Assembly: GCF_018156225.1 (NCBI RefSeq)
Contig: NZ_JAGTAR010000014.1
Location: forward strand, 76,261 to 140,260
DNA from: Carboxylicivirga sediminis
GTDB taxonomy: Bacteria; Bacteroidota; Bacteroidia; Bacteroidales; Marinilabiliaceae
DNA length: 64,000 nt
Reading direction: 5' to 3'
The notes beneath the pieces are model-generated. The model saw nothing but the letters and a program-made list of their open reading frames with translations. It was not told where the DNA came from and ran no database searches. Numbering within the stretch: position 1 is the stretch's first letter; the number at the start of each line of letters is the position of its first letter. The position numbers and the translations under genes were made by a program. Positions 34,928-44,334 of this stretch are shown in pieces.

Positions 34928-37900
34928 ATTCTTCGATGTATTTCATTTCTTTAATTGCGGGTTCTAATTCTTCACGGGTAACTTCTCTACCGCGTAATTG
35001 TTGCCACTTTAGTTTGGTGCCATTGGCAATGAGCAGCATCACTGGTAACAGCACCAGAGTTGTAGTGGTGGCCATAGCCATACCATAACTCACCGAAATA
35101 GCCATAGGTATAAGGAAACGGGCCTGCATGCTCGTCTCCAGTAGCATAGGTGCCATGCCTGCAATAGTAGTCAAGGTGGTTAATAGGATTGGGCGGAAGC
35201 GGGAAATGGCTGCATCTAATAACGCTTTTTCGTATTTCATGCCTTCCTTGAGGTTAATGTTCAAGGCGTTAATTAGCACCAGTGAATCGTTGATCATTAC
35301 CCCAATCAAGGCTATAACTCCCATGCCCGACATCAAACTTAATGACATGCCGTGTATCCAGTGTCCAATGATGACGCCTACTAAACTTAAAGGAATAATC
35401 ATATAAACCAGTATGGATTGCGTGACAGAGCGAAGTGTCAGTATCACCACGCAGAACATCAGCAACAAAATAATTGGCATCACCTGTTGCATCGAGTTGG
35501 CTACTTTTCCACTTTCACGTTTCTGTCCTTCGTAATCGGCTTTTACACCCGGGTATTTCGCATAAATAGGTTGTAGAATTTCCTTCTCAATTTTTTTGAT
35601 GACATCAGGTAAGGATGCGTTTGGATCCGACTGGTTGGCTTCAATCTGAACTTCGCGTTCAAAATCGAGGTGCTGAATATTAGAGAAGCCATTAACTGTT
35701 TTCAGAGTGACCAGTTCAGATAAAGGATAGGCAGTGCCATTGCTCAGCCTGATCTTCATGTCTTCCAGTTGACCAATTGAGCGGCGGTTATCTTCCGAAT
35801 ATTTCACCCACACTTTCACTTCGTCTTTTCCGCGCTGCAGGCGCTGTGCCTCATTGCCCCAAAAGGCTTCGCGCACTTGTCCGATAACATCCTGCAGACT
35901 GATGCCTAGGTGGTGTGCTTTCTCCTTCAGTTGCAACTCTACTTCACGATAACCAATAGGTGTGTTGTCCGAAACATCGGTGACCTCAGGCATTTCATTC
36001 AGTCCGCGCTTCAATTCTTCTTTGGCAGCGCGTAAAATATCGTTGTCATCTCCCAATAATGAGATAACCAATGCTTTGCCAAAGGGGTTAAATCCTTCGT
36101 AGAGTAATGCTTCGGCACCAGGTACATCGCCCACCTTTTCGCGCAGGCGCAATACCACATCGTCGGTAGTAGAGTTGCGCGATTCGCCATCCAGCAGGGT
36201 TATCTGAACAGTGGCTTTGCTACCCATGCCCTGAAACTGCTGAAAGGTTTGTTTGATGATGCTCTGGTTGTCGGGTTGCAGCGCGCGCATATCCTCGTTG
36301 ACCTCCCATATGGCCTTGGTAATTTTATCAACCTGCTTTTGTGTAACCGTTTCATCAGTACCCGATGGCATGGTTAAGCTCACGGTGATGTTATCGCCAT
36401 CCACCTGTGGAAAGAATGTGACATTGACCCAGCGGGCCGATACCATACCGATTGAAATAATAAACAAGGCTGTAAACACCGCAAAGGTGATGGTTTTGTA
36501 TTGAATTGCTTTTTCTACCAATGGTTTATAGGTAATGTCACGCAATTTAAGCAGGCCTGTTTCGGCCCAGCCCATGTATTTTACCCATTGGCTTTTATAG
36601 CCTTTTTTAAGTGCTTTGGAGTGTGCCACGTGAGCCGGCAGAATAATTAATCCTTCAATAAGAGATACAAACAGGATGGCAATCACAACAATGGAAATCT
36701 CTTTAAACATATCACCCATGCGCCCGTCCAGGAAGATGAAAGCTGAAAAGGCCATCATGGTAGTTAGAACACCTGATACAACAGCAGGGGTTACTTCCAG
36801 TGTGCCATCCACGGCTGCTCGTATGGGTGTTTTTCCCATCTGCCAGTGGCGGTAGATGTTTTCGGCCACTACAATGGCATCGTCCACCAATATTCCGAGT
36901 ACCAATATCAACCCGAATAGCGATAACATATTAATGGTAACGGGCGTGCCTGGTATGATAATAAACATCCCCAACATGGAAAAGGGGATACCAACCGCTA
37001 CCCAAAAGGCTATACGCGGATTTAAGAACAAGGACAGGAATAGTAATACCAGAACAATACCGATAATACCATTCTTAACCAGCAGATTGATACGTTGGTT
37101 CAAGAGGTCGCTGGAATCACGAATAACGGTTGCTGTATATAGATCCTGACTGTTGTTGAATTCTTCAATGTATTCTTTAACAGCATCAGTAGCAGTAATC
37201 ACATCTTCGCTAAAGGTGCTTTGTATGGTAATCACCACACTTTGCCTGGCATTGAAATACACTTCAGAAGGTGAATCGGCCCACTGGTCTTTTATGGTCG
37301 CTACATCCTTAAGACGGATGATGCCGCCTCCGGGTGTATTACGAATAACAATATCTTCCAGTCCTTCTCCTTCATACTCACGATTGCGAACACGAATAAA
37401 CAGTTCCTCTTCGCCATCTTTAATACTACCGCCAGTCATCAGTAGGTTGGTTTTGGCTACGGCACGCGCAATCTCAGTAAACGTAATGTTGTAGGCTTCA
37501 AGCGCATCTTCTTTTAAGAGGATGGCAATTTCTTCGTCGGGATAGCCCCCAATGGAGATCTTTGAGATACCCTCTTTACGCAGAAGATCGTGTTCCATCT
37601 GCCGGGCAGTTGATTTGAGCTGCTTGAGGCTGGCATGCTTACCTTCGTTGGGTGTTATCACAAAGTTGATGGAGAAATTTACATCATCATGTTTGTATGT
37701 CACCACCGACTCGATACCTACCGGAAAGGAAGCAATGCGTTCCACCTCATTCTTTACCTTAATCAGTGCTTCGTCCATGTCGGTGCCCTTCAACATTTCA
37801 ATGGTTACGGTGCCACTGTTTTCGCGCGATACAGAGGTGATGCGCTCCATCCCTTCAAGGCCTTTAACGTTTTCTTCTATTTTCAGAATTGCGCCTTCTT

Positions 37901-38081
37901 CCACCTCTTCGGGGGAAGCACCCGGATAAACAATATCCACATATATGTAACGCTGTGCGATATTGGGAAAAAAATTCTTTTGGATGCCAATTAATGAGAA
38001 TGTGCCAAATAGCAGTACCATCACCATGATGAGGTTGACTGCCACCGGAAATTTCATAAAGTAGGCTATGAGGTTTTTCAT
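34917..38081 (-). CDS. RND-family efflux pump permease (AcrB/MdtB type)
   Basis: The product has 1054 residues and the RND layout: helix 1 (PVAVNLIMVMVLLFGTFSLI), a large periplasmic loop, helices 2-6 with the proton-relay Asp pair in GILVDDAIVVAENIY, a second loop and a second helix bundle (MSGMGVIALIGVMINDSLVL). It is a proton-driven exporter of hydrophobic compounds. Several Glu/Asp-rich loops favour HAE-1-like drug export over heavy metals, but the substrate cannot be told from sequence. Confidence 0.94.
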   Translation of the reverse strand: MKNLIAYFMKFPVAVNLIMVMVLLFGTFSLIGIQKNFFPNIAQRYIYVDIVYPGASPEEVEEGAILKIEENVKGLEGMERITSVSRENSGTVTIEMLKGTDMDEALIKVKNEVERIASFPVGIESVVTYKHDDVNFSINFVITPNEGKHASLKQLKSTARQMEHDLLRKEGISKISIGGYPDEEIAILLKEDALEAYNITFTEIARAVAKTNLLMTGGSIKDGEEELFIRVRNREYEGEGLEDIVIRNTPGGGIIRLKDVATIKDQWADSPSEVYFNARQSVVITIQSTFSEDVITATDAVKEYIEEFNNSQDLYTATVIRDSSDLLNQRINLLVKNGIIGIVLVLLFLSLFLNPRIAFWVAVGIPFSMLGMFIIIPGTPVTINMLSLFGLILVLGILVDDAIVVAENIYRHWQMGKTPIRAAVDGTLEVTPAVVSGVLTTMMAFSAFIFLDGRMGDMFKEISIVVIAILFVSLIEGLIILPAHVAHSKALKKGYKSQWVKYMGWAETGLLKLRDITYKPLVEKAIQYKTITFAVFTALFIISIGMVSARWVNVTFFPQVDGDNITVSLTMPSGTDETVTQKQVDKITKAIWEVNEDMRALQPDNQSIIKQTFQQFQGMGSKATVQITLLDGESRNSTTDDVVLRLREKVGDVPGAEALLYEGFNPFGKALVISLLGDDNDILRAAKEELKRGLNEMPEVTDVSDNTPIGYREVELQLKEKAHHLGISLQDVIGQVREAFWGNEAQRLQRGKDEVKVWVKYSEDNRRSIGQLEDMKIRLSNGTAYPLSELVTLKTVNGFSNIQHLDFEREVQIEANQSDPNASLPDVIKKIEKEILQPIYAKYPGVKADYEGQKRESGKVANSMQQVMPIILLLMFCVVILTLRSVTQSILVYMIIPLSLVGVIIGHWIHGMSLSLMSGMGVIALIGVMINDSLVLINALNINLKEGMKYEKALLDAAISRFRPILLTTLTTIAGMAPMLLETSMQARFLIPMAISVSYGMAMATTTTLVLLPVMLLIANGTKLKWQQLRGREVTREELEPAIKEMKYIEEYEN

Positions 38082-38241
38082 GTGTATTAATTATTGGTCA
38101 GTAGTTAGTAGATATTCATTTGAGGTGTCTGTTGTGACTTTAAAACATCTATCAAGCTACTGATTGATTATTGTAAAATTAAGCGTATAAAGGGTGTTAG
38201 GAATCATTAATAACCGATTATGCTTACCGCTTATGTCTTGT

Positions 38242-39354
38242 TTAATCATTCACGCGCACTGGCATACCGTCATAGGCACTTTTTACTACCGTGGCCAGAA
38301 CAGGGGTGCCAGCAGGTAGTCCTTTAACAATGGCATAATCACTCTGGCGGCTGACAACCTCTACTTCAATACTCCTCAGAGCATTATTTTCAACTATGAA
38401 CAGGTGGTTGTTATCATCTACCATTTTGCGCGGAATCTTAATAGCGTTTTCCAATGGTTTCTGAGCTATCTCTGCATTTAGGTACATGCCTTCTTTCAAC
38501 TCTGAGCCCTGGGTGCGTATAAATACTTTGACGCTTTGTGACTGCTCATCAATATCACCGCTGATACGCACTACTTTGCCAAGCCAGTTGCCTGCTATAT
38601 CTGATGAACTAAGTTGAGCTTCAGTCCCTGCTTTTATCTGTTGCATACTGCCAAGCGGAATGGTTATCTCCAGGTCGTAATGGGCGGTGCTAATCATGGT
38701 ACCCATTTCAGATCCTGGGCGAACAGCCTTGCCGGCTTCGGCTTTCACAGCCGTTACAACGCCTGTGAAGGGTGCGCGTATGATGTATTTAGACAGCTTT
38801 TCTTCAGCCGATTTTACCGAGTAATATTTACTTAGGATGCCTTTGCCCGAGAGGTAAAAATGTTCCTGTTCGCTTTGTGCTTTGGGCATTTCAGCCAGAG
38901 GGGCATTTACATCAATGGAAGAAACATACTTTCTCCAGAGAGGGTATGCATCCGGATAGTCTGATTTAAGGTCGGGCAGGATGGACGTGGCCAGGGTGAT
39001 AAACTCACTTTTCTGTGCCAGCAGGTTCATGTAAAACTCCTGGTGATCAATTTCCAGCATTAGCTCGCCTTTTTGGTAGCTGTTACCTTCCTTAAAGGTA
39101 CGTGCCGAAGCCAATAGCTGTCCCTCTACCTGGGCAACAATTTCAAAGCGGTCAACAGCCCGTAGCTTGCCTGTGCCTTTGTAGTATTGTTCAATGGTTT
39201 CTGGCTGAGGGTACATCACGTTAACCAGCATGCCCGCATTTTCACTGATGGCTTTCGTTTTACTGTCTTTGGATGATGTAATGGCCTTTACAAATACAAT
39301 TGCTACTACAATAATTACGATAGCAATAACCAGAGACACTCCTTTTTTCTTCAT
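38242..39354 (-). CDS. RND efflux periplasmic adaptor (membrane fusion protein)
   Basis: The product has 370 residues, an N-terminal membrane anchor (VSLVIAIVIIVVAIVFV), a lipoyl half-motif (RFEIVAQVEGQLLASA and YIIRAPFTGVVTAVKAEAGK), a short helical hairpin, and a beta-barrel domain (AQLSSSDIAGNWLGKVVRIS). It bridges the inner-membrane pump and the TolC channel. It is the first gene of a five-gene operon (adaptor, pump, TolC, kinase, regulator), with a 160-nt gap before the pump gene. Confidence 0.92.
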   Translation of the reverse strand: MKKKGVSLVIAIVIIVVAIVFVKAITSSKDSKTKAISENAGMLVNVMYPQPETIEQYYKGTGKLRAVDRFEIVAQVEGQLLASARTFKEGNSYQKGELMLEIDHQEFYMNLLAQKSEFITLATSILPDLKSDYPDAYPLWRKYVSSIDVNAPLAEMPKAQSEQEHFYLSGKGILSKYYSVKSAEEKLSKYIIRAPFTGVVTAVKAEAGKAVRPGSEMGTMISTAHYDLEITIPLGSMQQIKAGTEAQLSSSDIAGNWLGKVVRISGDIDEQSQSVKVFIRTQGSELKEGMYLNAEIAQKPLENAIKIPRKMVDDNNHLFIVENNALRSIEVEVVSRQSDYAIVKGLPAGTPVLATVVKSAYDGMPVRVND

Positions 39355-39499
39355 AACTGTGATTGTATTTTAAGTTGGTTTTTTACGTTTCAACCATGCA
39401 AAGATGAGGTATCTTTATAATAGTGTTTATCATTATAACAATGAATGAAGAAAAATGATGAATGAAACCGGAATATAGGGTATGATCTAAAATTAGTTC

Positions 39500-39529
39500 T
39501 TGGAACAGTTTTTGAATAACTTAACTTTG
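39500..39529 (+). promoter_or_regulatory. Bacteroidota-type promoter of the transglutaminase-like gene
   Basis: TTG at 39500-39502 and TAACTTTG at 39522-39529 are separated by 19 nt, an exact match to the Bacteroidota -33/-7 pattern. It predicts a leader of about 38 nt before the start at 39574. Confidence 0.65.
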
Positions 39530-39573
39530 TGTGACCCGGTCAAGGGTCATTGCTAACCATCAAAAGCAAAGCT

Positions 39574-42225
39574 ATGAAACGACTATTATTGTTATTGTGT
39601 GTGCTTACAGGCTTACTGTTTGTGGCAGAGGGACAGATTGATAAAGAAGATCCGTTTAAGAAAATGGATGACAAGTATAACGCCCGCCTTAATCAGATGA
39701 ATCAGGATTATGAAGCTACGCTCAAACGCATGCAGGAGGAGTACGATGCCCACCTGAAGCAGATGAATGTGGCTTTTAAGCGTTATCTGCGAAAAGGTTT
39801 TGAGGAGGTAGTGCAAACCCCACCAGAGGTAAAACCTGTGGAGGTGCCCAAGCCCATAGAGCAGCCCAAATATGAACCCGATGTGGCGGAAGTGAAGCCG
39901 GCTGATAAGCTGGAGCCGGTAGTTGCCCCACCGCCGGTGAAACCGGAAGTGGTAATTGCCGAAGCGGCTGCCTATTCCATCAGTCCGATTTATCGCATAC
40001 CCGAAGGCACCGAGCCATACTCTAGTAATATTAGCGTTGATTTTTTTGGTAGTATTGCGCCCCTGGTTATTGATAAGCGCATGCGCAACTTATCTCTTTC
40101 GTCGGTGAAACCTAACGCTTTTGCCGCATACTGGGATGATTTTACAGCGACCTACTACCAGGTGTACATCGAATCATTGGTGAACTACGCCGAAGAGAAG
40201 AACCTGAATGACTGGGGGATCTATCAGCTGGTTGATAAGACTGCAGCTCAAATATATTCATCTGCCAATAGCCGGGTGATGTGGAGCTGGGCCATGCTTA
40301 ACCAGGCTGGTTATCAGGCTAAAATTGGCTATTCAGGTTCCTCAGTGTATCTGTTATTGCCGTTTATGCAGGAGGTGTATGAAAAACCCTATTACAGCAT
40401 TGATGGCAGCAACTTTTACCTGATGAGCAACAAAAAGGGCATTAGTAATATGATGACCTACACTGAAAACTTTGGAGGTGCTAGCAAAAAGATTGATCTG
40501 CACTTGCCTTTTGCCCTCAACTACACCAATGAATCCAATACAGTGGTGCGAAAGACTACACTGCCCAATGAGACTGAGCCCTTGCAGTTGAAGATGGATA
40601 AAACCGTAATGGCTTTTCTGAACAGCTATCCTCAAACAGTGAATACGGTGTATTTGAACGCTGCCATGTCTGCATCGGTAAAGGAGACGCTGTATGATTA
40701 TATGGCGCCACGCCTGCAAGGCAAGAACGAGACACAGGCAGTTACCTATCTGCTCAACTACCTGCATTCGTTCGAATATAAAACCGACCGGGATCAGTTT
40801 AACCGGGAGAAAATGTTTTTCCCTGATGAGCTGTTTTATTATCCATACTCCGACTGTGAAGATCGCGCCGTGCTGTTTACCCGTTTGGTAAATGAGCTCT
40901 TGGGACTCGATGCCGTAGCATTAACCTATTTCAGCCATATGGCAGCAGCCGTCGCCTTCAGTGAACCAGTAGAAGGCTATTCTATATTAGTGGACGGCCG
41001 CCGTTATACCATTACTGATCCAACCTATATCAATGCACCTATTGGCTCGGTAATGCCTGAGTATGAAAAGTACACGCCGCTGGCCATTAAAATAAATAAT
41101 GATAGCAGACTGAATAATATCTGGCAGATGATTGCCCGTTCGGTGGAGCAAGGCAATGAAGGCAATATTTTTATAGCGGATCGTACAGTGGCTGAGAATG
41201 GTAAGTTCATGGTGTCGGGGTGGTTCAGTAATACGGTAACCGTTGGTAATCGCGATTATGCAGCTTATGGTGGTACCCGCGACCTGTGGTTTGCCACCTT
41301 CGATCAGGGTGGTTCACTCGAATGGTTTCAGCCGGTGGGTTGCACGGATAACCTTTTTACCCAGGCTTTTAACGTAGGCAAGGAGGGCAACGTATATGCC
41401 TTGATTAACTACACAGGTTCGGTTAATATCAACCGGCGCGAGGTGGCTCGCAGCGACAAAGCAGCGCATCTGATTCTGGGCTTGTCCAATCGGGCACAAC
41501 CCATCCTGAGCGAAAACCTCACCTTTGAAGCGCCTGAGGGTAAGAAGCTGGCCTTCTATGGTAAGTACAAAGCCGATGGTACCAAAATTGACCTGCTGTC
41601 ATTTCCGACCGATAAAGTGAATTTTGAACCAAAAATAACGGTTGACTCGCGTAATGAAGTGGTCGTACGTGGTGTGGTTGGCGAGATTGAGGGACTCACT
41701 AAGGATGTGCCTATCATGTTGTCGAGTGCCACTTTTAGTGCCGAAGACCAGATAGAAAGCTACATGAACAATTACAGCCAGCAGGATGTAAACAGGCACA
41801 TGGTGGCATTGTTCTCTACCTTGCAATTATTGTCGCAAAACGGCGGGCGCATATCGGGCATCACCGTGCGCAACCTGATGAATAAGCACAATCCCGAGTT
41901 TTATAAGAATAACCCGGATGTGTATAAAAGCCTCCTGAGTATGCAGTTTGTAATTAACGATGGAGGCGTTGTGAAGGTAGAAACCTACAAAGGGCGTAAT
42001 GTGTCGCTGTTCTCCATGAAGATTAAAAATAATAGTAACCTGCAAATTACCAGGCCGGAAGATAACGCTTACCTGGTGAAGTGTCTGAATGGGGTGCAGG
42101 TTGGTAAAGCTATTGTGTGGTACGATTTAAACTCTATTGCATTAGCACCTAACGGTGAAATGGTGTTCGACTACGATACCGATCATACTAAACGCACTGT
42201 AAGCATCGATGAGATAATTAATTAA
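39574..42225 (+). CDS. Secreted protein with transglutaminase-like domain
   Basis: The product has 883 residues; the ATG at 39574 begins a signal peptide (MKRLLLLLCVLTGLLFVAEG). Then come a coiled coil with Met/Gln/Glu-rich heptads (~25-75), a Pro/Val/Glu-rich linker (~88-135), and a large unassigned region. A transglutaminase/cysteine-protease-like core follows: YPYSDCEDRAVLF (Cys428), SHMAAAVAF (His455) and TITDPTYIN (Asp482). The DCEDRAVLF motif is typical of Bacteroidota members. The C-terminal ~350 residues contain beta-rich segments with a WFATFDQGG-type strand. The substrate and role are unknown; it may crosslink or cleave surface or cell-wall proteins. Confidence 0.8.
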   Translation: MKRLLLLLCVLTGLLFVAEGQIDKEDPFKKMDDKYNARLNQMNQDYEATLKRMQEEYDAHLKQMNVAFKRYLRKGFEEVVQTPPEVKPVEVPKPIEQPKYEPDVAEVKPADKLEPVVAPPPVKPEVVIAEAAAYSISPIYRIPEGTEPYSSNISVDFFGSIAPLVIDKRMRNLSLSSVKPNAFAAYWDDFTATYYQVYIESLVNYAEEKNLNDWGIYQLVDKTAAQIYSSANSRVMWSWAMLNQAGYQAKIGYSGSSVYLLLPFMQEVYEKPYYSIDGSNFYLMSNKKGISNMMTYTENFGGASKKIDLHLPFALNYTNESNTVVRKTTLPNETEPLQLKMDKTVMAFLNSYPQTVNTVYLNAAMSASVKETLYDYMAPRLQGKNETQAVTYLLNYLHSFEYKTDRDQFNREKMFFPDELFYYPYSDCEDRAVLFTRLVNELLGLDAVALTYFSHMAAAVAFSEPVEGYSILVDGRRYTITDPTYINAPIGSVMPEYEKYTPLAIKINNDSRLNNIWQMIARSVEQGNEGNIFIADRTVAENGKFMVSGWFSNTVTVGNRDYAAYGGTRDLWFATFDQGGSLEWFQPVGCTDNLFTQAFNVGKEGNVYALINYTGSVNINRREVARSDKAAHLILGLSNRAQPILSENLTFEAPEGKKLAFYGKYKADGTKIDLLSFPTDKVNFEPKITVDSRNEVVVRGVVGEIEGLTKDVPIMLSSATFSAEDQIESYMNNYSQQDVNRHMVALFSTLQLLSQNGGRISGITVRNLMNKHNPEFYKNNPDVYKSLLSMQFVINDGGVVKVETYKGRNVSLFSMKIKNNSNLQITRPEDNAYLVKCLNGVQVGKAIVWYDLNSIALAPNGEMVFDYDTDHTKRTVSIDEIIN

Positions 42226-42299
42226 GAACTTGTTGTTGCATTATAACAACCAGACTTCAAGATTTTAGCTTGAACTGACTGCCCCAGTCGGTATAGTGC

Positions 42300-42367
42300 A
42301 ATATTATAAACCCACACAAACCTTCCCCCTATACCAAGGGGGAAGGTTTGTGTGGGTTTATAATATT
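42300..42367. repeat. Perfect 31-bp inverted repeat (long hairpin)
   Basis: The left arm 42300-42330 and right arm 42337-42367 are perfect complements around a 6-nt loop ATACCA. The arms hold CCCACACAAACC and CTTCCCCCT. It begins 75 nt after the transglutaminase-like gene and could terminate it, but the stem is far longer than a normal terminator and the tail is ATTTTA rather than a T-run. Confidence 0.85.
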
Positions 42368-42761
42368 TTAATAACTAGGGGCATTGCCTTGTAGTTAGGT
42401 GAATGTTTCAGCGAAGGCGGCCAACAGGTCGCCTTTGTTGTATCTACCATTGCTGTTCGCAAACTCGTTTAAATGCCAACTATTTCAACGTTGTCTGCCC
42501 ATTGAAAAGGGTGTATTATGCTATTTTTTTTATTCCCATGTAAAGCATGTGTTCGGTGAGAATACTGTATGGATAAATCGATTAATATTGATGATTGAAA
42601 ATCGATTATCAGTCTTGGTTCAACAGCCGATTTATCATCAGAAAAGCCGAATTGTTCTTATTAATCTGTGGAACTAATTAGGTTAAAGAGAGTTGGGTGT
42701 TGGTGTAATTAAATGCTTACTATTTGTTAACTATTTATCAATAGAAAGAAATAGTAATATG

Positions 42762-42769
42762 TATATTTG
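42762..42769 (+). promoter_or_regulatory. Candidate -7 element of the methyl-accepting protein gene
   Basis: TATATTTG fits TAnnTTTG and lies 59 nt before the start at 42829. No clear -33 TTG is present at the right distance. Confidence 0.3.
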
Positions 42770-42828
42770 TAATAATAACAATCTGTCTATTTAAAAAATC
42801 TTTATTACAACATCTAACACAAAGTATC

Positions 42829-43932
42829 ATGAATGTATACTTGGAATACTTGATCTTGTTGACTGGTAGTTCGCTGCTGTATTTGCCTGTGGTATACTAC
42901 ATTGGTAAAAACTCCATTGTTTGGAAAGTGGCAATGTTCTTTTTACCCAGTCTGGCCATATTGGCCTTAACAGCGTTTTCCTTTGGGGTATCGCATAATT
43001 ACTGGCTGTTTGTGCCGGCGCTTGGTGCCTTGTTTGCAACGGTTTATGTATTGCAAAAGGTCGTTAAAAAGCCAATCAGAGAATTACAGGCCGTCATTTC
43101 AAAGTTGGAAGAAGGTGATTTGACTCAGGGAAAGGAGCTCAGGTTAGCCAAAGAAAACAATGAATTTGGTGTAATTAGTCGTGATTTGCAAAATATGTCT
43201 GCTAAAATTTCGGAGATGATTCGCAATATGAAAATGGTTTCTGAAGAAATTGTGATACATGGCAATCAGCTGTCCAGCTCGGCAAATCACTTAAGCACGG
43301 CTGCCAACACACAAGCGGTAAATATTGAGGAGATAAGTGCCAGTATAGAAGAGGTTAATAGCAATGTGCAGCAGAGTTCATACAATGCCAATAGTGCCGG
43401 TATCATCTCACAAAATGCAGAAAAAGGAATTAGAAATGTGGCTGATAACTCAGAGCTGGCCAACACCGCCATGCAGAAAATTAACAAGGAAGCCATGTCC
43501 ATCAATGAGATTGCCCTCAATACTAAAATACTGGCCTTAAATGCGGCCATTGAGGCTGCTAAAGCCAGTGAGCATGGGAGAGGTTTTGCCATTGTGGCAC
43601 GCGAAGTTAAGAAGCTGGCTGAGAGTACTGAAATGATTGCGGAAACCATTACCAAAGAGGCTTCAATGACTGTGTCACTCACCAGTGAATCGAATCGCTA
43701 TGTGGCTGATACTGTGCCTGAAGTGCAAAAGACTATGACCATGGTGAGCGAAATTGCCAATAGCTCGCTGGAGCAAACAAAGGCCATGGAACAAATATCA
43801 CTCTCTATGCAGCAGCTCAATGAGATAACCCAGGAGAACAGCGCCAGTAGCGAAGAGTTAAGTGCCAGTGCTACGCGTTTATTTGAGCAGGCCAATGAAC
43901 TGAATAAGCACATAAATGCGTTTAAAGTGTAA
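42829..43932 (+). CDS. Methyl-accepting chemotaxis-like protein without an extracellular sensor domain
   Basis: The product has 367 residues. Three membrane helices fill residues ~5-75 with only short loops, so there is no periplasmic ligand-binding domain. A HAMP-like segment (KKPIRELQAVISKLEEGDLT) follows, then a long coiled-coil signalling domain whose hairpin tip reads EIALNTKILALNAAIEAAKA, SEHGRGFAIVAREVKKLAES. The tip is close to the MCP consensus but has Lys where Gln/Asn is usual. Gln/Glu-rich stretches near NQLSSSANHL and QENSASSEELSASA could be methylation sites. No che genes are nearby. It may sense membrane or energy state, or act outside chemotaxis. Confidence 0.88.
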   Translation: MNVYLEYLILLTGSSLLYLPVVYYIGKNSIVWKVAMFFLPSLAILALTAFSFGVSHNYWLFVPALGALFATVYVLQKVVKKPIRELQAVISKLEEGDLTQGKELRLAKENNEFGVISRDLQNMSAKISEMIRNMKMVSEEIVIHGNQLSSSANHLSTAANTQAVNIEEISASIEEVNSNVQQSSYNANSAGIISQNAEKGIRNVADNSELANTAMQKINKEAMSINEIALNTKILALNAAIEAAKASEHGRGFAIVAREVKKLAESTEMIAETITKEASMTVSLTSESNRYVADTVPEVQKTMTMVSEIANSSLEQTKAMEQISLSMQQLNEITQENSASSEELSASATRLFEQANELNKHINAFKV

Positions 43933-43980
43933 TTGGGTATAAGAGTAGTGAAATAAACAATAAAATATCAATGTACAGAA

Positions 43981-44009
43981 AGCCACTCCTTTAGGGGGTG
44001 GCTTTTTTT
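43981..44009 (+). terminator. Terminator after the methyl-accepting protein gene
   Basis: AGCCACTCC pairs with GGGGTGGCT (one G-T) and runs into TTTTTTT. It lies about 50 nt past the stop. Confidence 0.85.
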
Positions 44010-44061
44010 ATGATCCGTCTAGAAAATTATGATAATATTGCTCGCGTGTAAAATACCGAAT

Positions 44062-44082
44062 ATACTCTGTGGATTGGAGTAT
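44062..44082 (+). promoter_or_regulatory. Possible operator of the XRE regulator
   Basis: The inverted repeat ATACTC-N9-GAGTAT lies 37 nt upstream of the XRE gene. Small XRE regulators often bind such dyads at their own promoter; that use here is inferred. Confidence 0.3.
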
Positions 44083-44118
44083 TTATAAATGTCAAATTTG
44101 CCAAAAGATAGATGAGAA

Positions 44119-44316
44119 ATGTTAGATGTAATTGGGGATAATATCAGACAAAAAAGAAAGGAAAGAGGATACTCCCAGGAAAAACTAGCTTTTAAAGCGG
44201 GAATAGACAGGTCATACATGGGGTATATTGAAAACGGGAAATACAATATAACCATATTAAAATTGGCACAAATAGCTAGAGCCTTGGATGTGAGTATCTC
44301 AGATCTTATTTATTAA
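44119..44316 (+). CDS. XRE-family helix-turn-helix regulator
   Basis: The product has 65 residues and is essentially one Cro/C1-type HTH domain: IGDNIRQKRKERGYSQEKLA, then FKAGIDRSYMGYIENGKYNI, then LAQIARALDVSISDLI. There is no other domain. The next gene (double-hotdog protein) starts 18 nt after its stop on the same strand, so the regulator probably controls that gene and itself. Confidence 0.93.
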   Translation: MLDVIGDNIRQKRKERGYSQEKLAFKAGIDRSYMGYIENGKYNITILKLAQIARALDVSISDLIY

Positions 44317-44334
44317 CTTAAGGTTTTAGGATTG

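Larger units (their letters stand above)
42226..42828. other. 603-nt gene-free stretch with a long hairpin
   Basis: It holds the 31-bp inverted repeat at 42300-42367 and then AT-rich sequence. A 92-codon frame at 42399-42677 has no recognisable features and is not called. A candidate -7 (TATATTTG, 42762-42769) lies near the right end. Confidence 0.6.

Noticed and set aside
42399..42677. 92-codon plus-strand frame after the long hairpin
   Set aside because: No family likeness, odd composition (many Leu, Cys, Asn runs), no promoter or start support.
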